A DNA stretch of 64,000 bases from Shimia sagamensis (GTDB taxonomy: Bacteria; Pseudomonadota; Alphaproteobacteria; Rhodobacterales; Rhodobacteraceae), in NCBI RefSeq assembly GCF_900182745.1, contig NZ_FXTY01000005.1:124001-188000 (forward strand), read 5' to 3'. This document shows positions 54,298 through 63,673 of this stretch, one piece after another (position 1 is the stretch's first letter; each line of letters starts with the position of its first letter). The notes beneath the pieces were generated by a model, which saw nothing but the letters and a program-made list of their open reading frames with translations, searched no databases and was not told the origin of the DNA. A program made the translations under genes and the position numbers.

Positions 54298-54624
54298 ATG
54301 CTAAAAACACGCGCAAAATATTACCTCGGTCAAGTTGTCCGTCACAGAAAGCACCCGTTCCGGGGTGTTGTTTTTGATGTCGACCCTGAGTTCTCAAATA
54401 CAGACGAGTGGTACGAAGCCATTCCCGAAGACAGCCGTCCGATCAAGGACCAGCCGTTTTACCACCTGCTCGCAGAGAATGATCAGAGCTACTATGTCGC
54501 GTATGTCTCTGAGCAAAACCTGATTGCCGACTATTCCGGTGAACCGGTGAGCCACCCCGATTTGGACGATATGTTTGGGCCTTTTGAAGATGGGGCCTAT
54601 CCACTGCATTACGCGCTGAACTAA
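54298..54624 (+). CDS. hspQ: heat-shock protein HspQ
   Basis: A 108-residue protein matching HspQ (YccV-like): KYYLGQVVRHRKHPFRGVVF, DEWYEAIPEDSRPIKDQPFY and HLLAENDQSYYVAYVSEQNL. HspQ binds hemimethylated DNA in vitro and enhances proteolysis by Lon in Yersinia. Heat-shock sigma control is expected, but I see no clear RpoH box in the 83-base upstream gap. Confidence 0.93.
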   Translation: MLKTRAKYYLGQVVRHRKHPFRGVVFDVDPEFSNTDEWYEAIPEDSRPIKDQPFYHLLAENDQSYYVAYVSEQNLIADYSGEPVSHPDLDDMFGPFEDGAYPLHYALN

Positions 54625-54646
54625 GCGCACATCCAGAACGGATGGG

Positions 54647-54678
54647 AAACGCCGGGCGGCAAGGGTCCGGCGTTTTTT
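54647..54678. terminator. terminator between hspQ and rhodanese genes
   Basis: AAACGCCGG and CCGGCGTTT pair around a longer loop, followed by further T residues on the plus strand. It can also serve the convergent rhodanese gene. Confidence 0.8.
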
Positions 54679-54683
54679 GACGT

Positions 54684-55070
54684 CTAGTCGATCACAATCG
54701 GCGCACCGCGCTTTTTCCAGCTGGAAAATCCCCCCTCCATCTCAGCGATGTTGTCCACGCCCATATCCTGCAGTGCCTTCACGGACAAAGCCGAGCGCCA
54801 CGCGCTGGCGCAGAACAGGATCAGGGTTTTGTCGGTGGCCAGCGCGCCTTTGTGATAGGGGCTATCCGGCGCGATCCAGAACTCCAACATGCCGCGCGGC
54901 GCATGAAAGGCGCCCTCGATGCGGCCCTCGCGGGTCAACTCACGTGGGTCGCGGATGTCGACAAACAGCGCTTCCCCTGCTGCAACTTTGGCTTCAGCCT
55001 CTTCTTGGTCGAGACTGGTGATCTCCGACTTTGCGGCGGAAACCAGTTCTTTGATTGGCGTAATGCCCAT
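54684..55070 (-). CDS. cytoplasmic rhodanese-domain protein
   Basis: A 128-residue single rhodanese domain without a signal peptide. LFVDIRDPRELTREGRIEGA opens the fold, and LILFCASAWRSALSVKAL carries the active-site loop, with catalytic cysteine followed by ASAWRS (a six-residue loop fit for sulfur transfer). It starts three bases after the ggt stop, so co-transcription with ggt is likely. This pairs glutathione breakdown with sulfur handling, but the link is inference. Confidence 0.9.
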   Translation of the reverse strand: MGITPIKELVSAAKSEITSLDQEEAEAKVAAGEALFVDIRDPRELTREGRIEGAFHAPRGMLEFWIAPDSPYHKGALATDKTLILFCASAWRSALSVKALQDMGVDNIAEMEGGFSSWKKRGAPIVID

Positions 55071-55073
55071 GGG

Positions 55074-56651
55074 TCAATATCCTATGGCTGCGCCGTCTTT
55101 GCGCGGATCAGAGGCGCCCTCAAGAACGCCGTTTTTGTGAATACGGATCGCCTGCGCTCCGCCAATGGGCATGTCCGGCACCACAATTTTGTGGCCTATG
55201 TCCGCCAACTCCTGTTTCACGGCATCGCTATAGCCGCGTTCCAGCTTAAGCTCTCCGTCCTCCACAAATGACCGTGGCGAATCCAACGCAGTCTGAGGAT
55301 CCATGCCAAAGTCTTCCATATTGGTCAGCACACGGGCGTGACCGTTGGGCTGATAGTGACCACCCATGACACCAAAGGGCATCTCCACACGCCCCTCGCG
55401 GCGGATCATGCCGGGAATGATGGTGTGCATGGGGCGTTTGCCGCCCTGCATTTCGTTGGGATGGCCTTCTTGGAGTGTGAAGCCTCCACCGCGGTTTTGC
55501 ATCAAGATGCCAAACTTGTCCGACGCAATGCCGGAGCCAAACGCATGGAAGACCGAGTAGATCATCGAGACCGCCATGCCGTCTTTGTCCACCACCGACA
55601 GATATACTGTGTCTTTGTGGACCGCTTCGGTCAGCGGTGCAGGCGCGGCCATGGCACGTTTTGGATCAATCAACGCCGCCAGTTTGTCCGCTGTGGCCTG
55701 AGACAACATATGGGCGGTGCGCGCGGTGTGATCCGGATCGGCAATCAAGCGATCCCGCGCATCATAGGCCAGTTTGGCGGCCTCGGCCTCGATGTGGGTG
55801 CGCTGCACGCCAAACGGATCCATCGAGGCGAGATCAAAGTGCTTCAGTATGTTCAGCAGCAAAATGGCGGTTGCACCCTGCCCGTTGGGCGGATGCTCCA
55901 ACAGCTCCGCGCCTTTGTAAGTGCCGCTGATTGGCGTAGCTTCGTTGCCTTCGGTCGCGGCAAAATCTTCCAGGGTGTGCACGCCGCCCATGGCGCGCAA
56001 AGTGGTGACCATGTCTTCCGCTATTTCACCTGTGTAAAAGGCGTCTCGACCTTTTGCAGCCACACGGCGCAGCACCTCGGCCTGACCGGGTGCACGGAAT
56101 ATGTCACCTTGTTTAAGTGGCTTGCCGTCCCGCAAGTAGTGACGCCTGCCGTGACCTTGCAAATTGCTTTGAGTTTGCTGCCAATCAAAAGCGGACCGTG
56201 GTCCCACCGGAATACCGTCTTCTGCATAGTGGATCACCGGAGCGAGGCTGTCAGCGATACCAAGTTTTCCGAACTTTTCAGACAGAGCGCAGAAGCCATC
56301 AATGGCGCCAGGCAGCGTCACGGCCTCCACGCCAAAGAGCGGCACAGCGTCCAACCCTCGGGCACGCAAGTCGGCCGCGCTCGCGGCGGCGGGCGCGCGG
56401 CCAGAGCCGTTGAAGGCAAAAACCTCTTCGCTACCCGCAGGCGACACCAACGTGAAACAGTCACCACCGATGCCTGTTGAGGCTGGTTCACAAATGCCCA
56501 GCAGAACAGATCCGGCAATCGCCGCGTCCATGGCATTGCCGCCCTGGCGCAGGATGTCGACCGCCACTTGTGCAGCCAAGGGCGTAGACGTGGCGCACAT
56601 ACCATTGGTCGCCATCACTGGTGACCGGCCCGGAAAATGAAAATCTCGCAT
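55074..56651 (-). CDS. ggt: gamma-glutamyltransferase family protein
   Basis: A 525-residue Ntn-hydrolase. The GGT fold is visible from MATNGMCATSTPLAAQVAVD and GGNAMDAAIAGSVLLGICEP to SGRAPAAASAADLRARG. The nucleophile that autocleavage would expose is threonine 348 in AVHKDTVYLSVVDKDG, followed by MPFGVMGGHYQPNGHARVL. There is no signal peptide, so it is probably cytoplasmic, unlike E. coli GGT; related members act on cephalosporin side chains or gamma-glutamyl compounds. GGGAGGC lies before the ATG. Confidence 0.9.
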   Translation of the reverse strand: MRDFHFPGRSPVMATNGMCATSTPLAAQVAVDILRQGGNAMDAAIAGSVLLGICEPASTGIGGDCFTLVSPAGSEEVFAFNGSGRAPAAASAADLRARGLDAVPLFGVEAVTLPGAIDGFCALSEKFGKLGIADSLAPVIHYAEDGIPVGPRSAFDWQQTQSNLQGHGRRHYLRDGKPLKQGDIFRAPGQAEVLRRVAAKGRDAFYTGEIAEDMVTTLRAMGGVHTLEDFAATEGNEATPISGTYKGAELLEHPPNGQGATAILLLNILKHFDLASMDPFGVQRTHIEAEAAKLAYDARDRLIADPDHTARTAHMLSQATADKLAALIDPKRAMAAPAPLTEAVHKDTVYLSVVDKDGMAVSMIYSVFHAFGSGIASDKFGILMQNRGGGFTLQEGHPNEMQGGKRPMHTIIPGMIRREGRVEMPFGVMGGHYQPNGHARVLTNMEDFGMDPQTALDSPRSFVEDGELKLERGYSDAVKQELADIGHKIVVPDMPIGGAQAIRIHKNGVLEGASDPRKDGAAIGY

Positions 56652-56735
56652 GATGCCTCCCTACTTCACATGTGAAGTTTATCGGGAGTTACGCTTTATG
56701 CAACCAGTTGGCCCACGCAGACCCAAAAACGTTGC

Positions 56736-57191
56736 TCAGTCAGGGACACGAAAGCTGAGTTCATTGTGCCCAGTTGCGTGGCGATTGTAGCCAATGTCCT
56801 GTGCCAAGGACCGCACAAGCCCCCAGCCAAACCCACCTTCAGGCATGTCCAGCAGGTCGCGATCCAAATCAGGCATAACCCCATCCGGAAGTTGGCTGTC
56901 AGGCATTTCGGCACCGTTGTCACGCACTTCCACAAACCAACATTGGTCCGCGTAGTTGCAGGCAATCACAATTTGGCCATCACTGCGCCCGGCAAGCGCG
57001 TGTTCCACAACATTGTTCAACACTTCGGCCAGCACAATTTCGAGCACACCCGCATTGCAGGCTGCAAACTCTTGTGCCGTCAACTTGTGACGCAGAGTCT
57101 CGAGCGCGTTGCGCACCTCCGTAGGAGTGCCCTTAAGCTCGATGTGGATATCAGCCTTAGGTTTAATCAATCTGGGGTGTGTCCCTAACAT
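56736..57191 (-). CDS. RsbW-type anti-sigma factor kinase
   Basis: A 151-residue GHKL ATPase of the serine-kinase/anti-sigma class. The N box is LAEVLNNVVEHAL, the G1 box is VEVRDNGAEMPDS, and the G2 region is EGGFGWGLVRSLAQDIGYNR. It lies 11 bases after the STAS gene. Such proteins bind and inhibit a sigma factor and phosphorylate their STAS antagonist. No sigma factor or phosphatase gene lies nearby. Confidence 0.9.
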   Translation of the reverse strand: MLGTHPRLIKPKADIHIELKGTPTEVRNALETLRHKLTAQEFAACNAGVLEIVLAEVLNNVVEHALAGRSDGQIVIACNYADQCWFVEVRDNGAEMPDSQLPDGVMPDLDRDLLDMPEGGFGWGLVRSLAQDIGYNRHATGHNELSFRVPD

Positions 57192-57202
57192 CAGACCAAA
57201 AG

Positions 57203-57532
57203 TCAGACGACAATCGCGTCATCTAAAGAATTGTGAATACGGAACACAGTGTCCATACGGGTCAACCGGAAAACTTTATCAACATTTTCGTTAAGTCCAG
57301 CCAGTTCCAACGGATTTTTCCCGCCCAGCTGCTTCATGGCCGCCACAATAGCGCCGAGGCCACTGGAGTCGATGAAATCCACCTCGGACAGGTTTAGGAC
57401 CACGCGACCATCTGCCGCGTCGGTTTCTTCGCGCATGCGATCTTTGAATTGAATGGCCACGGATGCATCAATCCGTGTTTCGTGAACAGATACCACCAGG
57501 GCATCACCCTCTGCCTTACTCGACAGATTCAT
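57203..57532 (-). CDS. STAS-domain anti-sigma factor antagonist (RsbV-like)
   Basis: A 109-residue STAS protein. The phosphorylatable serine is in VDFIDSSGLGAIVAAM, preceded by GRVVLNLSE. In partner switching the unphosphorylated form binds the RsbW-type kinase and frees the sigma factor. It is first in a two-gene operon with that kinase. Confidence 0.92.
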   Translation of the reverse strand: MNLSSKAEGDALVVSVHETRIDASVAIQFKDRMREETDAADGRVVLNLSEVDFIDSSGLGAIVAAMKQLGGKNPLELAGLNENVDKVFRLTRMDTVFRIHNSLDDAIVV

Positions 57533-57727
57533 ATGACGTCTCCTTCACCTTTCGTCCTTGGCACAGTCTAGGCCGCAATGGTTACCAATGTATGAGCACG
57601 CCCCGTGGATCTACGGAATTGCGCACCCGCCCCAATTGGCGCAAAGAACTTTGTAACATCCTTGCAAAGATTTTCGGGCAAGGCCAAGAGCAATTGATTG
57701 TGACGAGGCTGCGGAGGAGCAAAAACC

Positions 57728-58900
57728 ATGAAAAAAGTAGTGATTGCAGGGGCGTCCAGGACGCCCATGGGTGGTTTCCAAGGAGCGTTTGACGGCGTGG
57801 AAGCGGCCGAGCTTGGCGGCACCGCGATTCGCGCAGCGCTTGCGGACGCCGGGACCACCACGGCAGACGAAGTGCTGATGGGCTGTGTTTTGCCCGCAGG
57901 TCAGGGGCAAGCGCCAGCACGGCAAGCGGGCTTCAAAGGTGGTCTGGGTGAGGACGTGCCTGCCACAACTCTTAACAAGATGTGCGGCTCTGGCATGAAG
58001 GCGGCGATGATGGCGTTTGACAGCGTCGCGCTTGGCGATCGCGACGTGATGATTGCGGGTGGTATGGAGAGCATGACCAACGCGCCTTATGTTTTGCCAA
58101 AGATGCGTGGCGGGGCGCGTATTGGGCACCAGCAAGTGGTGGACCACATGTTCCTCGATGGCCTGGAAGATGCTTACGACAAAGGCCGCCTGATGGGCAC
58201 TTTTGCCGAAGATTGCGCCGAGAGTTTCCAATTCACCCGTGAAGCGCAGGACGAATATGCGCTGAAATCCCTGGCAAACGCTCTGGAAGCACAAAAATCC
58301 GGTGCCTTTGAGGGCGAGATTGCGACGGTGACACTAAAAACCCGCAAGGGTGAGCTCGAGATTGCCACGGACGAACAGCCGGGTAATGCGCGTCCGGAGA
58401 AAATCCCGCAACTGAAACCGGCCTTCCGCAAAGATGGCACAGTGACGGCTGCAAACAGCTCGTCCATCTCTGACGGTGCTGCCGCGCTTGTAGTGGCTTC
58501 CGCAGAGGCTGCTGAAGCGCAGGGTCTGAAAGTGCGCGCAGAGATTGTCGGCCATGCCAGCCACGCGCAAGCCCCCGGCCTGTTCACCACAGCGCCGGTG
58601 CCTGCCGCGCAGAAGCTGCTCGCGAAGATCGGCTGGAAGAAAGAAGACGTAGACCTTTGGGAGGTCAACGAAGCCTTTGCCGTGGTGCCCATGGCGTTCA
58701 TGCATGAGATGGGCCTGAGCCGCGACATTGTAAATGTGAACGGTGGGGCCTGTGCGCTGGGTCACCCAATCGGGGCTTCTGGCGCGCGGATCATGGTCAC
58801 CTTGCTGAACGCGCTGGAGAAGCGTGGCTTAAAGCGCGGCATTGCCGCGATTTGCATTGGCGGCGGCGAAGGCACCGCTATTGCCATCGAGCGGTCCTAA
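57728..58900 (+). CDS. acetyl-CoA acetyltransferase (thiolase)
   Basis: A 390-residue thiolase. The nucleophile is Cys86 in NKMCGSGMKAAMMAFD, with WEVNEAFAVVPMAFMHEMG, the histidine of GGACALGHPIGASGARIM, and the second cysteine in AAICIGGGEGTA. It condenses two acetyl-CoA (or degrades acetoacetyl-CoA), feeding polyhydroxybutyrate or ketone metabolism. GGAGGAG supports the start. No PHB gene is adjacent. Confidence 0.94.
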   Translation: MKKVVIAGASRTPMGGFQGAFDGVEAAELGGTAIRAALADAGTTTADEVLMGCVLPAGQGQAPARQAGFKGGLGEDVPATTLNKMCGSGMKAAMMAFDSVALGDRDVMIAGGMESMTNAPYVLPKMRGGARIGHQQVVDHMFLDGLEDAYDKGRLMGTFAEDCAESFQFTREAQDEYALKSLANALEAQKSGAFEGEIATVTLKTRKGELEIATDEQPGNARPEKIPQLKPAFRKDGTVTAANSSSISDGAAALVVASAEAAEAQGLKVRAEIVGHASHAQAPGLFTTAPVPAAQKLLAKIGWKKEDVDLWEVNEAFAVVPMAFMHEMGLSRDIVNVNGGACALGHPIGASGARIMVTLLNALEKRGLKRGIAAICIGGGEGTAIAIERS

Positions 58901-58923
58901 GCGTCACCACATTTTATCAATAC

Positions 58924-58955
58924 AAAACGCCGCGAGACATTCTCGCGGCGTTTTT
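58924..58955. terminator. bidirectional terminator between thiolase and DUF2065 genes
   Basis: AAAACGCCGCGAG and CTCGCGGCGTTTT form a perfect 13-base stem around ACATT, with T-runs both ways. Confidence 0.9.
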
Positions 58956-58965
58956 GTTTTGTGTC

Positions 58966-59163
58966 TTAGGCACCCAGCGCTTTGGCGATCCAAACCACCA
59001 AGACGCCCAGCGCCACTGCCATCAAGCCCATTGTACGGCGTTGGCCCTCGCTAAAGCTGCGCAGCATTTCCAACAGCTCTTCAACGATAGAAGGGGCCAG
59101 TGCGTACACCAGCCCCTCCAATACCAAGACCAGCCCGAAAGCCAGAAGTGCGGTCTCAACCAT
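58966..59163 (-). CDS. DUF2065 small membrane protein
   Basis: Sixty-five residues with two helices (LLAFGLVLVLEGLVYALAPS and MGLMAVALGVLVVWIAKALG). DUF2065 genes commonly follow hflC, as this one does with a one-base overlap (TGATG). Function unknown; co-translation with HflC hints at a part in the HflKC-FtsH complex. Confidence 0.9.
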   Translation of the reverse strand: MVETALLAFGLVLVLEGLVYALAPSIVEELLEMLRSFSEGQRRTMGLMAVALGVLVVWIAKALGA

Positions 59164-60032
59164 CAGCGACCTTGAGAGTCGCCGAAGTAGTTGAAAAATT
59201 CGCTGTTCGGAGACAGCACCATCGAAGAGGTGCCACCGGTCAACGAAGCACGGTAAGCATTCAGCGAGCGGTAGAATTCAAAGAACTCCGGATCCGCACC
59301 AAAGGCTTGCGCAAAGATGGCGTTGCGTTGCGCATCCGCTTCACCACGAGAGATCTCAGACTGACGTTTTGCATCAGACACAAGTTCTACCACGGTACGA
59401 TCGGCTTGCGCACGTTTACGCTGCGCGGCTTCTTCACCACGGGCAATCTCATCAGCAGCTTCCCGTTCACGTTCAGCGCGCATACGAGAGAAGGTGGCCT
59501 CCAAGTTGGCTTGTGGCAGGTCGGTACGCTTCAGACGCACATCGATCACCTCAAGGCCCAGCGAACGCGCTTCGGTGATGGCATTGTCACGGATACGGTT
59601 CATCAGGCTTTCACGCTCTGTGGAGAGCACCTGATCAGACCGTACTGAACCAAGAACTTCACGGGTTTGCGCCCGCAAGATGTTGTCCAGCCGACGTTCC
59701 GCCAGCTCGACACCACCAGCACCAACGGCCTGTCGGAACTGGGTTACATCAGCAATGCGGTAGCGCGCAAAAGCGTCCACAACCAGACGTCGGTCGTCCA
59801 GCGGTGTCACCTCAAGTGGGCCAACTTCTCGGCTCAGGATGCGGTCGTCATAGGTCACCACTTCCTGAATGAGCGGAATTTTGAAGGCCAGGCCAGGATC
59901 TTCTTTCACAGTGACCACACGGCCAAACTGCAGAACCAGCGCTTTTTCACGTTCATCCACGATGAAGACTGAGGACAGGACGCCAGCCACCACGATCACC
60001 AAGATTGGCAACAGATACGTTGTCTTTTTCAT
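59163..60032 (-). CDS. hflC: FtsH protease regulator HflC
   Basis: A 289-residue SPFH/Band 7 protein. One N-terminal helix (YLLPILVIVVAGVLSSVFIV) is followed by the SPFH domain (EREKALVLQFGRVVTVKEDP, ARYRIADVTQFRQAVG). The coiled-coil after it ends near the GTSSMVLSPNSEFFNYF tail. It forms a large ring with HflK around FtsH in the membrane. It starts one base past hflK. Confidence 0.96.
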   Translation of the reverse strand: MKKTTYLLPILVIVVAGVLSSVFIVDEREKALVLQFGRVVTVKEDPGLAFKIPLIQEVVTYDDRILSREVGPLEVTPLDDRRLVVDAFARYRIADVTQFRQAVGAGGVELAERRLDNILRAQTREVLGSVRSDQVLSTERESLMNRIRDNAITEARSLGLEVIDVRLKRTDLPQANLEATFSRMRAEREREAADEIARGEEAAQRKRAQADRTVVELVSDAKRQSEISRGEADAQRNAIFAQAFGADPEFFEFYRSLNAYRASLTGGTSSMVLSPNSEFFNYFGDSQGR

Positions 60033-60033
60033 A

Positions 60034-61176
60034 TCAGTTGCTCCCCTTGCGCAGCTCGTTCAGCGGCAGATACGGCACCACACCAGAGCCCCCGGATTGT
60101 TCGTCGATGATCACCTTGTCGATGTCACCAAGAACCTCTTCCATGGTCTCAAGATACAGACGCTTTCGTGTCACTTCAGGAGCCTTTTGATATTCGGTCA
60201 AAACCGCCGAGAAACGACTGGCTTCACCTTCGGCTTCGTTCACAACCCGCGCGCGGTAGGCTTCAGCTTCTTCCAGAATTTGCGCCGCTTCACCACGGGC
60301 ACCCGCGGTTACTTGGTTGGAATAGGCATCCGCCAGTTTCTCCAAACGGTCCCGTTGCTGAGAGGCCGATTGAACTTCGCGGAACGCGTCTTTTACTTCC
60401 TCGGGGGGATCGGCACCGTCAAAGTTCACCCGCACGATATTCACGCCAGAGTTATACGTGTCCAAGGTCACTTGGATGGATTCTTGCAGACGGTCGGTGA
60501 TCACACCACGGTCCCGGTTAAGGATCGGCGCAAGCTCAGACTGCGCAATGATTTCACGCATCGCGGATTCAGACACAGCGCGAATGGTCTCGCGTGGGTC
60601 ACGCAGGTTAAACAAGAACTGCGCTGGGTCAGAGATATTCCAAACCACCTGATAGTCGATGTCGACGATGTTCTCATCACCGGTCAGCATCAAACCGTCT
60701 GTGCCACGTCCAGGAATCTCTTCGGTCTGCTCGTTTGTGACTGGCAGCACTTCGGCGGTGACCAAAGGCCATGGCGCAAAGTTCAGACCGGGCTCACCCG
60801 TTGCGGAGTATTTTCCAAGGAACAGCTCAACAGATTTCTCTTCCGGTTTTACGGAATAGAAACTGGTGAAGCCCCAGGCCACTACGGCTAGCCCCAGGCC
60901 GGCCAGCACAGCGCCACGGCTGATGCCAGGGCCACCAGAGCCACCGGCGCCGCCGCCATTTTGACCGCCACCGCCTTGACCACCGCGACCGCCCATAAGC
61001 ACGCGCAGTTGATCCTGACCTTTTTTCATCAGGTCATCGATATCGGGGATCTGTGGGCCATCGCCCTCAGGGGGACGTTGTCCACCGCCGTTGTTGCCGC
61101 GATTGCCACCACCTTGGTTGCCTCCGCCTTGGTTGTTGCCGCCCCCTCCCCAGGGGCCGCCGCTGTTTCCTGCCAT
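60034..61176 (-). CDS. hflK: FtsH protease regulator HflK
   Basis: A 380-residue protein. The first 60 residues are glycine/asparagine-rich (GGPWGGGGNNQGGGNQGG), a typical HflK feature. One helix (AVLAGLGLAVVAWGFTSFYS) precedes the SPFH domain (VELFLGKYSATGEPGLNFAP, ITDRLQESIQVTLDTYNSGV). Start placed at MAGNSGGPWGGGG; the frame opens 23 codons earlier. First in the operon hflK-hflC-DUF2065. Confidence 0.94.
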   Translation of the reverse strand: MAGNSGGPWGGGGNNQGGGNQGGGNRGNNGGGQRPPEGDGPQIPDIDDLMKKGQDQLRVLMGGRGGQGGGGQNGGGAGGSGGPGISRGAVLAGLGLAVVAWGFTSFYSVKPEEKSVELFLGKYSATGEPGLNFAPWPLVTAEVLPVTNEQTEEIPGRGTDGLMLTGDENIVDIDYQVVWNISDPAQFLFNLRDPRETIRAVSESAMREIIAQSELAPILNRDRGVITDRLQESIQVTLDTYNSGVNIVRVNFDGADPPEEVKDAFREVQSASQQRDRLEKLADAYSNQVTAGARGEAAQILEEAEAYRARVVNEAEGEASRFSAVLTEYQKAPEVTRKRLYLETMEEVLGDIDKVIIDEQSGGSGVVPYLPLNELRKGSN

Positions 61177-61257
61177 TCGGGATCTTCCCTTTCTAAATCG
61201 TATGTGGCGCTCCCCTAAACCTGAGGGTTGCGCCAAAAAAATCAACCCATGTACAGC

Positions 61258-62613
61258 CTATAGGCTGCGCACAGGGGCTTTCATAGTGACCAACTCTTCC
61301 GACATGGTCGGATGCACCGCGACCGTCCGGTCGAAATCCTCTTTGGTGGCACCCATTTTCACGGCAATGCCCGCCAGCTGGATCATCTCACCGGCACCCG
61401 GTGCCACGATGTGACAGCCCAGCACCTTGCGCGTGGCTTTGCTGACAATCAGCTTCATCAGCACGCGCTCTGCACGGCCAGCAAAAGCTTGCTGCATCGG
61501 TTTGAAGCTGGTGGAGTATACCTCAATGGGCTCCTGCTCCGCGGCTTCCTCTTCGGAGAGGCCCACAGTGCCCATTTCCGGCTGTGTGAAAATCGCGGTT
61601 GGGATCAGCTCGTGATCCACGCGCGTCGGGTTGCCTTTGAACACAGTTTCCACAAAGGCCATGCCTTCACGGATTGCCACAGGGGTCAGGTTCACACGAT
61701 CGGTGACATCGCCCACAGCATAAACAGATGGCACGCCAGTCTGGCTGTAATCATCCACAACCACTTCGCCTTTGCGGCCAAGCTTCACGCCAATCTCTTC
61801 GAGGCCCATGTCATCTGTGTTGGGTGTACGACCGGTGGCAAACATGACCTGATCAAACAGACGCTCTTCGCCGTTGGTTGCTTTCACCCAGATCTTGTCG
61901 CCCTCTTTGCGCATCTCCAGCACGTTGGTGCCACAGTGGATATCGACACCGCGCTGCTTCATCTCTTCCGCAACCAGCCCACGCGCCTCATCGTCAAAGC
62001 CCCGTAGAATTTGCGCGCCGCGATAGAATTGCGTGGTTTTCACACCAAGACCGTTCATGATGCCCGCAAACTCTGAGGCGATGTAGCCGCCGCCGACAAT
62101 CAGAATGCTCTCAGGCAGCGTCTCAAGGTGGAAAATCTCATTGGAACTGATGCCCAGCTCTGCCCCAGGCATATCCGGCCAGACCGGACGCCCACCCATC
62201 GCCAACAAAATGTGCTTGGCGGTCTTCTGCGTGCCATCAGACAGCTCAACCGTGTGCGCGTCCACCATCTTGGCCCGCAGATCAAAGCTTTCGACACCGC
62301 TGTTCTTCAGCAGATTGCGATAGATGCCTTCGAGGCGGTCCAATTCGGCGTGCAATTTGCCTTTGAATGCATCCCAGTCAAACGCGCCCGGCTTGATGTC
62401 CCAGCCATAGGCCTGTGCATCCTCAACCATGCCCGCGTACTCAGAGGCAAACACCATCAGCTTCTTGGGCACACAACCGCGGATCACACAGGTGCCGCCA
62501 TAACGGTCTTCTTCCGCCAGTGCGACTTTTACACCTTCGGCTGCCGCAACACGCGCAGCCCGTACACCACCGGAACCACCGCCGATGACAAAGAGATCAT
62601 AATCAAAGGACAT
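61258..62613 (-). CDS. gor: glutathione-disulfide reductase
   Basis: A 451-residue flavoprotein. FAD binding: LFVIGGGSGGVRAARVAAAE. The redox-active pair is GGTCVIRGCVPKKLMVF, with two cysteines four residues apart. The second Rossmann fold is ILIVGGGYIASEFAGIMNGL, and the C-terminal histidine is in VAVHPTMSEELV. It regenerates reduced glutathione with NADPH. It lies 14 bases after the rpiA stop, so an rpiA-gor operon is likely. Confidence 0.95.
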   Translation of the reverse strand: MSFDYDLFVIGGGSGGVRAARVAAAEGVKVALAEEDRYGGTCVIRGCVPKKLMVFASEYAGMVEDAQAYGWDIKPGAFDWDAFKGKLHAELDRLEGIYRNLLKNSGVESFDLRAKMVDAHTVELSDGTQKTAKHILLAMGGRPVWPDMPGAELGISSNEIFHLETLPESILIVGGGYIASEFAGIMNGLGVKTTQFYRGAQILRGFDDEARGLVAEEMKQRGVDIHCGTNVLEMRKEGDKIWVKATNGEERLFDQVMFATGRTPNTDDMGLEEIGVKLGRKGEVVVDDYSQTGVPSVYAVGDVTDRVNLTPVAIREGMAFVETVFKGNPTRVDHELIPTAIFTQPEMGTVGLSEEEAAEQEPIEVYSTSFKPMQQAFAGRAERVLMKLIVSKATRKVLGCHIVAPGAGEMIQLAGIAVKMGATKEDFDRTVAVHPTMSEELVTMKAPVRSL

Positions 62614-62627
62614 GATGTGCCTTTTTG

Positions 62628-63416
62628 TTAGTCCACCAGATCGGTGAACAGATTGTCTGTTTCTGCGAAGTCGAGCATCGCCTCTTCGATTGTGCCGGCG
62701 TTGATGTCGCGTACTTCCACGCGCCCATCGCCATAGCCCACAACCACCGCATCACAAATATCGATGAACAATCCGTTTTCAACCACACCCGGCATCTGGT
62801 TGATCACAAGTGCGAGTTGGCGCGCATCACCAATGCGGTTGAGATGCAGATCAAGGATATGGTTGCCCTCATCCGTGACAAAGGGTGCATCACCATTCAT
62901 ACGCAACGTGCTGTTGCGGCCCAAAACATCCATGCTGACAAGGGTTTCTTCAATCAAGGCCTGCGTGGTCTGCCAGCCAAATGGCACCAACTCTACTGGC
63001 AGAGGAAACGCGCCCAGCGTTTCGACCTCTTTGCCCACATCAGCAATCACAACCATTTGATCTGATGCCGTCGCCACAATCTTCTCTTGCAGAAGAGCGC
63101 CACCGCCGCCTTTGATCAGGTTGAGGTCAGCATCAAACTCGTCAGCCCCGTCAATGGTCACGTCCAACCATTTGGCTTCGTCCAAGCTGATGACTTCAAT
63201 CCCGACGTCGCGGGCGAGTTGGGCCGTACGTGTGGAAGTTGGCACACCTTTGATGCGCAGACCCTGGTCACGCACCATTTCACCAAGGCAGCGTACCAGC
63301 CAAGCCGCGGTCGAGCCCGTGCCCAATCCCACGCGCATGCCATCTTCGACATAGTCGGTGGCGCGTTTGGCGGCGACAAATTTGGCCTTGTCGATGGGCG
63401 ACAACTCTCCGGTCAT
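62628..63416 (-). CDS. rpiA: ribose-5-phosphate isomerase A
   Basis: A 262-residue protein. Active-site segments are GLGTGSTAAWLVRCLGEM, DVTIDGADEFDADLNLIKGG, GGALLQEKIVATAS and the anion-binding KGGGGALLQEK. It interconverts ribose-5- and ribulose-5-phosphate. I start at MTGELSPIDKAKFVA with CAGGGAG upstream. It diverges from sdaA across a 257-base gap with no gene. Confidence 0.94.
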   Translation of the reverse strand: MTGELSPIDKAKFVAAKRATDYVEDGMRVGLGTGSTAAWLVRCLGEMVRDQGLRIKGVPTSTRTAQLARDVGIEVISLDEAKWLDVTIDGADEFDADLNLIKGGGGALLQEKIVATASDQMVVIADVGKEVETLGAFPLPVELVPFGWQTTQALIEETLVSMDVLGRNSTLRMNGDAPFVTDEGNHILDLHLNRIGDARQLALVINQMPGVVENGLFIDICDAVVVGYGDGRVEVRDINAGTIEEAMLDFAETDNLFTDLVD

Positions 63417-63673
63417 TGCGGCAACTCCCTGCATGCTTTGAGACTTTATAAGAAAGAAGGGCGTCGGGCGCGAGGGGAGAATGTCGGAAAATGCACGACC
63501 GGAGCGCCTGATTGCCCCGCCGCTTCACAAACAAGAGCACAGGACAGGCGGTTGACCCTTCCGCCCGCGCGTGTTTCCTATCGGAAACGTCGTTTTTGCA
63601 CTGCTGAAAACCCAAGAAGCAAACTAAAACGTCCCCAAGTACAGCGCGCGCAGGCCGAAGGACCACTTACCCT

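Noticed and set aside
55338-56480. 380-codon plus-strand frame inside ggt
   Set aside because: Antisense shadow of a GC-rich gene; no ribosome site, no domain, and the opposite strand encodes a complete GGT.
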